NCBI GenBank assembly: GCA_023430845.1
Contig: JAEYYJ010000364.1
Coordinates: forward strand, 1-5,455
Length of the DNA stretch: 5,455 nucleotides
From: Pseudomonadota bacterium
GTDB taxonomy: Bacteria > Pseudomonadota > Alphaproteobacteria > Rhizobiales > Hyphomicrobiaceae
Direction: 5' to 3'
The stretch's first letter is position 1, and every line of letters begins with the position of its first letter. This document shows, in pieces, positions 1-5,455 of this stretch. The translations under genes and the position numbers were made by a program. The notes beneath the pieces are model-generated. The model was not told where the DNA came from. It saw nothing but the letters and a program-made list of their open reading frames with translations, and ran no database searches.

Positions 1-384
1 AGCAAGGACGCTCAGGGCTCATGCACGAAGTGCCACAGCGTCGACGATTTGCAGGGCAAAGGGCGCATGGTGAATTTCTCGCCGCCCAAGGTCGAAAGCA
101 GGCAGGGGCGTTTCACACAGTTCGTCCACGAGCCGCATTTCGGCATCATGGAGAACCGTGGTTGCCTGACGTGCCATAGTCTCGAGAAAGAGCGCCTCTA
201 TCTGAAAAGCTACGAGCAGGGCAATCCGCAGAGCTCCGCATCAAACTTCGGCAGCGTGAAGAAGGAGCTCTGCCAGTCCTGCCACACGAGCAACATGGCG
301 CGACAAGACTGCCTGACATGCCACAAGTATCATGTGAACGGCGTGCTCACGCCGATCATCAACACGAAGATCCCGACTGAATAG
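1..384 (+). CDS. Multiheme c-type cytochrome, C-terminal part (5' end outside window)
   Basis: The reading frame is open from base 1 to the TAG at 382-384, giving 127 residues with no start needed inside the window. It carries four CXXCH heme-attachment motifs: CTKCH (residues 8-12, bases 22-36), CLTCH (55-59), CQSCH (91-95) and CLTCH (104-108). Four covalent hemes in under 130 residues is typical of multiheme c cytochromes, which mature and work on the periplasmic side of the membrane in electron transfer. Extra histidines (HEPH near residues 43-46, HKYH near 108-111) could be axial ligands; that is inference. The signal peptide and any further hemes would lie upstream, so the total heme number and the redox partner cannot be given. 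I do not recognise the specific family. The gene converges on the methyltransferase gene, with 22 bases between the two stop codons. A TTG at 49 could be read as a start, but the heme motif in frame before it shows the gene begins earlier. Confidence 0.9.
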   Translation, partial: SKDAQGSCTKCHSVDDLQGKGRMVNFSPPKVESRQGRFTQFVHEPHFGIMENRGCLTCHSLEKERLYLKSYEQGNPQSSASNFGSVKKELCQSCHTSNMARQDCLTCHKYHVNGVLTPIINTKIPTE

Positions 385-392
385 CCGTAGGT

Positions 393-412
393 AGCTGTGC
401 TTCGCGTCAGCT
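393..412. terminator. Possible hairpin between convergent genes
   Basis: AGCTG at 393-397 and CAGCT at 408-412 form a perfect 5-bp inverted repeat. The inner bases can extend the stem by about three pairs (T.G, G-C, C-G) around a TTC loop if one T is bulged. It lies just past the cytochrome stop and overlaps the methyltransferase stop, where a shared terminator would be expected. No T-run follows on either strand, so it does not fit a standard intrinsic terminator; its role is a guess from position. Confidence 0.25.
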
Positions 413-940
413 TGTGGCGTCGAGCATGGGATGCGCGCCGCGCAGGGCTGCATTCTCGGCGCGGATGCGGATGGCGAGAACTACGGCATTCGCCAGAGAG
501 AATATCAAAGCATAAGAAACGAATCCGAAGGCCATAGGCAGCACGAAGATCTCGGCGGCGACGACGGCATAGTTTGGATGTGACAGAAAGCGGTAAGGGC
601 CACTGCGGATCGGTGGGGTCTCCGGCAACACAATGACGCGCGTGGTCCAGCGTGTACCGAGCGTGAAGAGAACCCAACCCCGCGTGGCCTGCAGGAGCAG
701 GAATACGGCGAGCCAGCCGTAGTGGGGATGTACGCCGTGTGCCATGAGCCAAAGTCCGGCCAGCCACGCCGTGTGCAGGGCGACGATCAACGGATAATGT
801 GATGCGCCATGCTCCACGCCACCAATCTGCTTGAGACGCGCCTCGTTGGAGCGGGCATAAACGAGCTCCGCGAGCCGCTGTAGCGTGACGAGCGCAAGCA
901 CAGTGACGGCGAGAGTATCGAAATGAAGCCACTCCGGCAT
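407..940 (-). CDS. ICMT-family integral membrane methyltransferase (BpsB/YpbQ-like), paired with the polyketide synthase
   Basis: This 177-residue protein has about four or five hydrophobic stretches (near residues 8-25, 50-69, 75-95 and a long one at 125-157), so it should sit in the inner membrane. The motif GPYRFLSHPNY at 114-124 followed by RIRAENAAL at 158-166 matches the SAM-binding C-terminal core of isoprenylcysteine carboxyl methyltransferases and related phospholipid methyltransferases. The segment GVEHGASHYP at 41-50 resembles, from memory, the bacterial YpbQ/BpsB subgroup. Bacteria lack prenylated CAAX proteins, and BpsB of Bacillus subtilis methylates alkylpyrones made by its neighbouring type III polyketide synthase. 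The same job is likely here: transfer of a methyl group from SAM to a hydroxyl of the polyketide product. The ATG at 940-938 shares its A with the synthase TGA (TGATG). An AAGGAG site lies 10 bases upstream (956-951), so the start is secure and translation is probably coupled. Family is fairly certain; the substrate is inferred from context. Confidence 0.87.
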   Translation of the reverse strand: MPEWLHFDTLAVTVLALVTLQRLAELVYARSNEARLKQIGGVEHGASHYPLIVALHTAWLAGLWLMAHGVHPHYGWLAVFLLLQATRGWVLFTLGTRWTTRVIVLPETPPIRSGPYRFLSHPNYAVVAAEIFVLPMAFGFVSYALIFSLANAVVLAIRIRAENAALRGAHPMLDATS

Positions 941-1998
941 CAGGCTGGAACTCCTTCGAGCGTTACCGTGCTCAGCGTGAAGCCCGGCCCGAATGCCATG
1001 AGCATCGAGCGTGAAGGCAGACCTGCTGCCAATGCGCGCTCCAGTACGAACAGTGCTGTCGGCGCGGACATGTTGCCGAAGTGGGCCAGTATGGCGCGCT
1101 CATGATCGAGTGAGCCGGTCTCCAGTGAAAGTCCGCTCTCGATTGCCTCGACGATCTTGGCGCCGCCGGGGTGGCAGATAAAACGATCGATGTCGTCGCG
1201 CGCGAGGGCTTGGCGCTGAAGAATGTGCCCGACTGCAGGGCGCAAATGCTCGAGGGCGAATGGTGGGATCGAGCGATCGAATATGACGCCAAATCCCTGC
1301 TCATCGACATCCCAGCCCATGATGTCGAGCGTATCGGGCCAAGTGTATTCGTCCGCTCCAGTAATTCGAGCGCAACCGCGCACATCCGTTCGAATGACGG
1401 CCGCCGCAGCGCCGTCGCCGAACAGCGCGAGCGCCACGATGTTGGCTTTGATCAGCTTGTCGAGCCTGACTGCTAGCGAGCATAACTCGACAGCGACCAC
1501 GAGGACGTTGGTGCCGGGGTGTGCTTCGGCGAGACGCGCGCCAATCGAAAGGCCGGTAACACCACCGGCACACCCCAAGCCGAACACGGGGACGCGCGAG
1601 ACGTCGGGACGCAAGTTCAATGCCGCGGCGGCGCGCGTCTCCAAACTCGGCGTTGCGATGCCGGTCGAGGACACGGTGACCACGCAATCGACATCCGCGC
1701 CAGACAGGCCAGCTTTTGCAAGCGCGCGGCGCGATGCCAAAACGAGCAATCGTTTGGCTTCGGAAAGGTACACCTCGGTGCGTTCGGGCCAAGACCGATC
1801 CTGCTCGTACCATTCGCCGGAGCGCACGGCATGGCGACGAGCGATGCCAGCATTCTCGAACACAGGGGCGAGGCGCTCGAACTCCGGCATGCGCAGGCCG
1901 AACATGCGCCGCGTGCGATCTGCGACCTCATCCTGGGTCATTATGTACTCGGGTACGGCAGTAGCAATCGAACACAATCGCGCTTTGGATTCAGGCAA
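940..1998 (-). CDS. Type III polyketide synthase (alkylpyrone/alkylresorcinol synthase-like, chalcone synthase superfamily)
   Basis: The enzyme should decarboxylatively condense malonyl-CoA units onto an acyl-CoA starter and cyclise the chain to a pyrone or resorcinol, as a homodimer in the cytosol. From the TTG at 1998 the protein is 352 residues, within the usual 350-390. The catalytic triad is intact: Cys143 in FGLGCAGGVTGL, His276 in FICHPGGAKIVEAIE and Asn309 in HFGNMSAPTALFVLE. LFGDGAAAAVI and the C-terminal GPGF loop (AFGPGFTLSTVTL) are also family hallmarks. I chose TTG because GGGAG stands 8 bases before it and the conserved N-terminal strand (KARLCSIATAVPE) begins four residues later. 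The frame stays open to an ATG at 2055 (371 residues) and to 2169 (409), but those extensions are Arg/Pro-rich and lack a good ribosome site, so an automated call may start there. The gene shares one base with the methyltransferase gene, implying a two-step pathway. Starter chain length and ring type cannot be read from sequence. No flavin monooxygenase such as SrsC is next to it. Confidence 0.93.
   Translation of the reverse strand: MPESKARLCSIATAVPEYIMTQDEVADRTRRMFGLRMPEFERLAPVFENAGIARRHAVRSGEWYEQDRSWPERTEVYLSEAKRLLVLASRRALAKAGLSGADVDCVVTVSSTGIATPSLETRAAAALNLRPDVSRVPVFGLGCAGGVTGLSIGARLAEAHPGTNVLVVAVELCSLAVRLDKLIKANIVALALFGDGAAAAVIRTDVRGCARITGADEYTWPDTLDIMGWDVDEQGFGVIFDRSIPPFALEHLRPAVGHILQRQALARDDIDRFICHPGGAKIVEAIESGLSLETGSLDHERAILAHFGNMSAPTALFVLERALAAGLPSRSMLMAFGPGFTLSTVTLEGVPA
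951..956 (-). promoter_or_regulatory. Ribosome binding site of the methyltransferase gene, inside the synthase end
   Basis: AAGGAG on the minus strand lies within the last codons of the polyketide synthase gene, 10 bases before the ATG at 940. With the TGATG stop-start overlap, it supports reinitiation or coupled translation and fixes the start. Confidence 0.7.
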
Positions 1999-2292
1999 AG
2001 CTGAAACTCCCGAAGGACGCCCGCGAGGACGCGGCGATAATGCCGCTCCTGGCATGTGAAGCCACGCAACCGCGACGAAATGATGGAGCACGTAAACATA
2101 TGGAGGCTGCACTCGCCGGCCGTCATTGGCCGTTGCACGAGCTGACTGAGTGATCAACCACGTCCACACAGTTTGACGGCACCGACGGCCGCGCGAACAT
2201 AGGTATTAACCCCGGAACTGAGATAAGGGTTGCTTTTAGCGCCTATATCGCCGGTTCGAATGCGGACAGGGACCAATCGTATCCGGTGGCGG
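1999..2292. other. Intergenic spacer between the kinase stop and the polyketide synthase start
   Basis: About 294 bases separate the two minus-strand genes. The synthase frame stays open through its lower part to 2169, but that stretch does not look like the enzyme family. I see no strong stem followed by T residues after the kinase stop, and no convincing sigma-70 or EcfG promoter on the minus strand. The best weak candidate is TTGATC (2157-2152) with poor -10 matches. On the plus strand there is a GGAAC (2214-2218) without a matching -10 and no gene to drive. The synthase promoter probably lies here but cannot be placed. Confidence 0.45.
2007..2011 (-). promoter_or_regulatory. Ribosome binding site deciding the TTG start of the polyketide synthase
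   Basis: GGGAG on the minus strand stands 8 bases before the TTG at 1998-1996. The bases before the alternative ATG at 2055 show no comparable purine-rich site, so the shorter product is preferred. Confidence 0.55.
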
Positions 2293-4440
2293 TCAGGGCG
2301 GATCCAGCGGGAACGCCAGCGTCGCCTTCACCCCATCCTGCGCGTATGTGACGTTGGCGGCGCCACCGAGTTGCGACGCGCTTGCCGCGATGAGGCGACT
2401 GCCGAACCCCTTGCGTGCGGGCTCGCCGACAGGAGGGCCGCCGACCTCGGACCAGCGCAACTCGATCGATCCGGCATTGTTGGTCCAGGAAATGGCGGCC
2501 TTGCCGGACGTTGTGCTCAGCGCGCCGTACTTTGCGGCATTTGTCGCCAGCTCGTGTAGCACCAGCGCCAGGGTCACCGCGCCATTGGGCCTGATCATGA
2601 TGGATGGCCCCTGGACTGCCACCTGTCCCTTGAAGTTCTCGAAGGGGGAGAGCGCCATCGCGACGAGATCAGCGAGATCGACGCCTTCCCAAAGCGCTGT
2701 CGTCAGCAGCGAATGGGCGCGCGCCAGTGCATCGAGACGCCCGACGAATGCGCTGTTGAATGCCTTCGGCTCATTCGTCTGCCGAAGTGTCTGGGAGGCA
2801 ATGGATTGCACGATCGCGAGCGTATTCTTCACGCGATGATTGAGTTCGTCGATGAAAAGATTCTTCTGCCGCTCGGTCTGCTTGCGCTCGCTTATGTCGA
2901 CGAACACGCCGACGCATCCGCGCACGCTGCCATTACCATCGAAGAGGGGCGACACGGACTCGTGCAGCGTCGTCGTCCGCCCGTCCGTGAAGACAATTTC
3001 CATTTCCTCGCCGTGGATGGGCGTGCCGAGGCGCGCGCACCTCTGCATGGGCAGCTCGTGGCTCGCGAGTTCCCTGCCGCCGGCATACACCTTGAACGGC
3101 AGAGCGCCGGCATTCGGACCGGTCTTGGAGGAATTGCTGCCCTCAGGAAGAGCGAGCATTCTCGCGCCGGTCTTGTTGCTGAGGATCTCGGTGCATTCGC
3201 GATCGCGCGCAATGAATACCCCAACCGGCAAGGCGTCGAGCAGCGCCTCCTGCTCTTCGAGCCGGTGCCTCAGATCTTCGTTGAGAACGGCGATCCTGCT
3301 TTCGGCTGCCTTGTGATCCGTGACGTCGATGGCGACGCCTCCCGTCAGGACGCCGTCCGGATCGGGAATGGCAAATTTGCTGACAATCGAGTGGTGGAGC
3401 AAGCCATCCGCTTGCCAGAGCGCTTCGACAACGCGCGCGCCGCCGGGATCCTTGTGCGCGCGGGCATCGTTCTCGCGGAACTGCTGAGCAGTCTCGCGCG
3501 GAAAGATATCACCGTCCGTGAGGCCGATGAGCTGCTCCTGCGATGCTCCGAAGGCGCGGACCGCCGCTTCGTTCGCAAAAACGTAGCGGCCTGCTTCGTC
3601 CTTTATCCACGCGAGACCGGGCAGGTGGTGCATGAAGCGGGAAAATCGCTCCTCGCTGCGGCGCAGCGCCTGAGTGGCGCGCGCTTCCTCCGTCATGTCG
3701 ATATTGACGCCGATGAGGCCGAGGAAATCGCCCGAGGGCGCATAGTGTGCCTGGGCATCCGTCCTGATGAAACGGTACTCGCCCCGATGATCGCGAAGGC
3801 GCATCTGGATCGTGAGGCCGGACCTGCTGGCCAGCGCCTTCTGCACTTCCGCACCGACTTGATCGACGTCGTCGGGATGAATGTTCCCACGCCAGTCGAA
3901 GTCAGGTGGTGCGTCACTCGGGAGGCCCCAGAATTCGCGAAGCCGGCGATTGAGATGCACGCACTTGCCCATGGCATCGCTCATCCAGAGCATGACCGGC
4001 GCGCTCTCCGACATCAGCCGAATGCGATCTTCAGTTTCTCGGAGCGCGTCTAGGCTGCGCTTCTGCTCCGAAATATCGATGCAGGTATTCACATAGCCGC
4101 TGAAGGAACCTTCGCGCGAACGCAGCGGCACGCCCAGATTCCGAAACCAGCAGTAGGCGCCATCATGGCGACGCAGACGGAACTCGAGCGAAAACGCCTC
4201 CTGCGCATCGAAATGCGTCGTGTATTGGGTAAGACAGCCTTCTCGATCATCGGGTTGAACACTCTCGGCCCAGCCGGATCCGAGTTCCTGGGCGAGGGGG
4301 CGCCCTACGAACTCCGTCCATGGCTTATTGAACCAGATGGCCTGCTGGTCGGGGCCGCACACCCACATCGGTACGGCCGCGGCATTGGCGATGTGTTGAA
4401 GACCCAGTTGGCCGGGTAGCTCGGGCCAGTCATTGGGCAT
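2293..4440 (-). CDS. Cytosolic HWE-family sensor histidine kinase with four PAS domains
   Basis: From the ATG at 4440 the protein has 715 residues. Four PAS domains come first, at roughly 18-128, 133-253, 259-380 and 395-520, each ending in a PAC-like segment (CIDISEQK, NIDMTEEA, AIDVTDHK, FVDISERK). The kinase core follows. It has the phosphoacceptor box ELNHRVKN with His535, an N box LHELATNAAKYGAL with Asn634, the W-x-E signature of HWE kinases (W663, E665 in RWSEVGGPP), and a glycine box at GFGSRLI (678-684). I see no transmembrane segment or signal peptide, so it should sense an internal cue, and no LOV cysteine motif (NCRFLQ) that would mark a light sensor. The ligands of the PAS domains are unknown. 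The start has GAGG 6 bases upstream and overlaps the receiver gene by 11 bases; a TTG at 4467 would add nine residues but is less likely. It lacks its own receiver domain, so the upstream receiver is its probable partner. Confidence 0.94.
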   Translation of the reverse strand: MPNDWPELPGQLGLQHIANAAAVPMWVCGPDQQAIWFNKPWTEFVGRPLAQELGSGWAESVQPDDREGCLTQYTTHFDAQEAFSLEFRLRRHDGAYCWFRNLGVPLRSREGSFSGYVNTCIDISEQKRSLDALRETEDRIRLMSESAPVMLWMSDAMGKCVHLNRRLREFWGLPSDAPPDFDWRGNIHPDDVDQVGAEVQKALASRSGLTIQMRLRDHRGEYRFIRTDAQAHYAPSGDFLGLIGVNIDMTEEARATQALRRSEERFSRFMHHLPGLAWIKDEAGRYVFANEAAVRAFGASQEQLIGLTDGDIFPRETAQQFRENDARAHKDPGGARVVEALWQADGLLHHSIVSKFAIPDPDGVLTGGVAIDVTDHKAAESRIAVLNEDLRHRLEEQEALLDALPVGVFIARDRECTEILSNKTGARMLALPEGSNSSKTGPNAGALPFKVYAGGRELASHELPMQRCARLGTPIHGEEMEIVFTDGRTTTLHESVSPLFDGNGSVRGCVGVFVDISERKQTERQKNLFIDELNHRVKNTLAIVQSIASQTLRQTNEPKAFNSAFVGRLDALARAHSLLTTALWEGVDLADLVAMALSPFENFKGQVAVQGPSIMIRPNGAVTLALVLHELATNAAKYGALSTTSGKAAISWTNNAGSIELRWSEVGGPPVGEPARKGFGSRLIAASASQLGGAANVTYAQDGVKATLAFPLDPP

Positions 4441-4795
4441 GGCGCGCCTCGAGTATCGCACCGACAAGGGGCCTGAGCGCGTCCGGACTGCAGGGTTTGT
4501 CGAGAACCGGGGCGGCGATGCCAGGAGGCAGCGTGCGCTGTCCGTAGCCGGTTACGAAGATGATCGGGATGCCGCGTGCCGCGATCCGCTGCGCGACAGG
4601 GTCGATGCGTGCGCCGCCGAGGTTCATATCCAGCAGTGCCAGGTCGAAGTCCGTCTCGGCCAGGACGAGAGCGTCGTCGAGGCGGCCCGCCATGCCGACG
4701 ACGAGGCATCCCATATCCTCGAGCATATCCTGCATGTCGAGGGCGAGAAGTGCTTCATCCTCAACGAGGATCAGTCGCGCGCCCCTTACCCCCAT
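4430..4795 (-). CDS. Single-domain response regulator (receiver only, FAT GUY-like)
   Basis: This 121-residue protein is a bare receiver domain with no output domain. The acidic pocket is E12-D13 in LILVEDE, the phosphoacceptor is Asp56 in LALLDMNLGG, the switch threonine is Thr82, and the conserved lysine is Lys100 in LDKP. The segment PIIFVTGYG (77-85) is close to the PFxFATGY signature of the FAT GUY receivers, such as Sma0114 of Sinorhizobium meliloti, which work with HWE or HisKA_2 kinases in alphaproteobacteria. It probably takes phosphate from the adjacent kinase and acts as a phosphate sink, a relay or a protein-binding switch. I chose the ATG at 4795 because GAGGGG stands 8 bases before it and the receiver's first strand starts at once; an upstream start at 4843 would add 16 unconserved residues. 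It is the first gene of a two-gene operon, overlapping the kinase by 11 bases, with an EcfG-like promoter about 80 bases upstream. Confidence 0.93.
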   Translation of the reverse strand: MGVRGARLILVEDEALLALDMQDMLEDMGCLVVGMAGRLDDALVLAETDFDLALLDMNLGGARIDPVAQRIAARGIPIIFVTGYGQRTLPPGIAAPVLDKPCSPDALRPLVGAILEARHAQ

Positions 4796-4803
4796 ATGCC
4801 GTT

Positions 4804-4809
4804 CCCCTC
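4804..4809 (-). promoter_or_regulatory. Ribosome binding site of the receiver gene
   Basis: GAGGGG on the minus strand lies 8 bases before the ATG at 4795. It favours this start over the upstream one at 4843. Confidence 0.55.
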
Positions 4810-4871
4810 GCAGGTGGTGATCCGCATGGCGAGTACGGATCAAGTTCCGAAATATCGACTCGACCCAACAA

Positions 4872-4896
4872 AACGTGCGGCTGGCCTAATGGTTCC
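4872..4896 (-). promoter_or_regulatory. Putative sigma-EcfG (general stress response) promoter for the receiver-kinase operon
   Basis: On the minus strand GGAAC (4896-4892) is followed after exactly 16 bases by CGTT (4875-4872). This matches the alphaproteobacterial EcfG consensus, GGAAC-N16/17-CGTT. The -10 element ends 76 bases before the receiver ATG, a normal leader length, and the orientation is right. A chance match to all nine bases at one allowed spacing, in the right place and direction, is unlikely but not excluded. Known EcfG regulons often include HWE/HisKA_2 kinases and receivers of the pathway itself, which fits the genes downstream. There is no experimental evidence here. Confidence 0.65.
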
Positions 4897-4987
4897 ATCC
4901 AGCAAGAATGCGGCGTGTGATGGCGCGCACCGGGGGCTGTGTCAGCTCCTGGCGTCGGTCATAGCTGCGAAGTACCGATGCACTGCC

Positions 4988-5455
4988 TCAGCTTATGAAC
5001 TGCTTGGCGTGTGTGTCGTAGTCCTGATAGCCGAGCGTCGAGCGGAACTCGGCGGGCGTTAAGGCCCCCTCCGCTTGAGCCTTGCCGGCCTTCAGCGCCG
5101 AAAGGCCCGCCTGCATGCCCGCCATGGCCGGCGAGAGCATTCCTGTGGGATAGGTGCCGATCTTGAAGCCGAGCTCGGCGGCGCGTGCTTGGCCCGGCGT
5201 CTCACGGGGCGCACCCGGCGAGAGCACGGCGAAGGAGGGCCGCCCGGCCGCTGCGGCGACGGCACGGCGGATTTCAGCTTCGTCAGCCGGTGAGTCGAGA
5301 AAGAGGATGTCGGCACCCTCGGCGACAAACATCTCGATGCGTGCGACGGCCTCGTCGATGCCGGCGGTCGGTCGGCAGTCGGTGCGCGCCATCACCAGAA
5401 TGCCGGACTCCTTTGCGGCCTGAACAGCGGCACGGATTTTCATGCGCGCTTCCTC
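4988..5455 (-). CDS. Isocitrate lyase/phosphoenolpyruvate mutase superfamily enzyme, C-terminal part (start outside window)
   Basis: The frame is open from the window edge to the TGA at 4990-4988, giving 155 visible residues. An ATG at 5443 is internal, because EEAR precedes it in frame and KIRAAVQAAKESG is the family's usual helix in the middle of the barrel. Recognisable parts, numbered within the fragment, are ARTD at 23-26, the helix GIDEAVARIEMFVAEGADILF at about 32-52, and the late-barrel strand FKIGTYPTGMLSPAMAGM. These match the methylisocitrate lyase, oxaloacetate decarboxylase and PEP mutase group: Mg-dependent enzymes that cleave or form C-C or C-P bonds in 2-oxo or dicarboxylic acids. 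Where methylisocitrate lyases have FxEA after the GAD strand, this protein has FLDSP, so a plain methylisocitrate lyase is doubtful. The N-terminal part, including the loop that often carries the KKCGH-type catalytic cysteine, is missing, so the reaction cannot be named. It lies 192 bases upstream of the receiver gene on the same strand and is probably a separate transcription unit. Confidence 0.85.
   Translation of the reverse strand, partial: EEARMKIRAAVQAAKESGILVMARTDCRPTAGIDEAVARIEMFVAEGADILFLDSPADEAEIRRAVAAAAGRPSFAVLSPGAPRETPGQARAAELGFKIGTYPTGMLSPAMAGMQAGLSALKAGKAQAEGALTPAEFRSTLGYQDYDTHAKQFIS

Noticed and set aside
1223..2059. Plus-strand open frame of 278 codons opposite the polyketide synthase
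   Set aside because: Low-complexity Ser/Arg/Thr-rich translation with no family features, antisense to an enzyme with an intact catalytic triad.
2252..2275. GGTTCGAAT, resembling a tRNA T-loop, followed by a GGGACCA-like 3' end
   Set aside because: The flanking T-stem pairs at only three of five positions, and no matching acceptor strand, anticodon arm or D-arm is found upstream.
2713..4053. Long plus-strand open frame (446 codons) opposite the kinase gene
   Set aside because: It is antisense to a clearly conserved kinase, shows no recognisable domain, and high-GC codon bias commonly opens such opposite frames.
4820..4848. Second minus-strand GGAAC (4848-4844) closer to the receiver gene
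   Set aside because: No CGTT or GTT follows at 16-17 bases, so it lacks a -10 element for EcfG.
4955..4978. TCGGT/ACCGA inverted repeat as a terminator for the isocitrate lyase-family gene
   Set aside because: Only five pairs with a 14-base loop and no T-run; too weak to call.

Overview
The window looks like a piece of chromosome from a high-GC alphaproteobacterium, probably Hyphomicrobiales-like. The main reasons are an HWE-type sensor kinase paired with a single-domain receiver, and a sequence matching the alphaproteobacterial sigma-EcfG promoter (GGAAC-N16-CGTT) in front of that pair. No mobile element, CRISPR array, tRNA or rRNA was found. Taxonomic placement is inference.

Layout. Bases 1-384 (+) hold the C-terminal end of a multiheme c-type cytochrome with four CXXCH motifs. 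It converges, across 22 bases, on a two-gene minus-strand operon. That operon encodes a type III polyketide synthase (1998-940) and an integral-membrane methyltransferase of the isoprenylcysteine carboxyl methyltransferase (ICMT) family (940-407); stop and start share one base (TGATG). A 294-base spacer with no clear gene separates this operon from a second minus-strand operon, made of a small receiver protein (4795-4430) and a cytosolic four-PAS HWE histidine kinase (4440-2293), which overlap by 11 bases. Upstream, past a 192-base gap holding the EcfG-like promoter, lies the C-terminal part of an isocitrate lyase/PEP mutase superfamily enzyme (5455-4988), cut by the window edge.

How the genes may work together. 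The polyketide synthase has the full Cys-His-Asn triad and probably extends a fatty acyl-CoA with malonyl-CoA to an alkylpyrone or alkylresorcinol-type lipid. The coupled ICMT-like enzyme probably O-methylates that product, as in the Bacillus subtilis BpsA/BpsB pair. The receiver and kinase probably form a stress-signalling module that is itself a target of the general stress response. The two operons point the same way, but no promoter evidence ties the polyketide genes to the stress system. The most interesting points are the EcfG-like promoter before the receiver-kinase pair and the tightly coupled polyketide synthase-methyltransferase pair.
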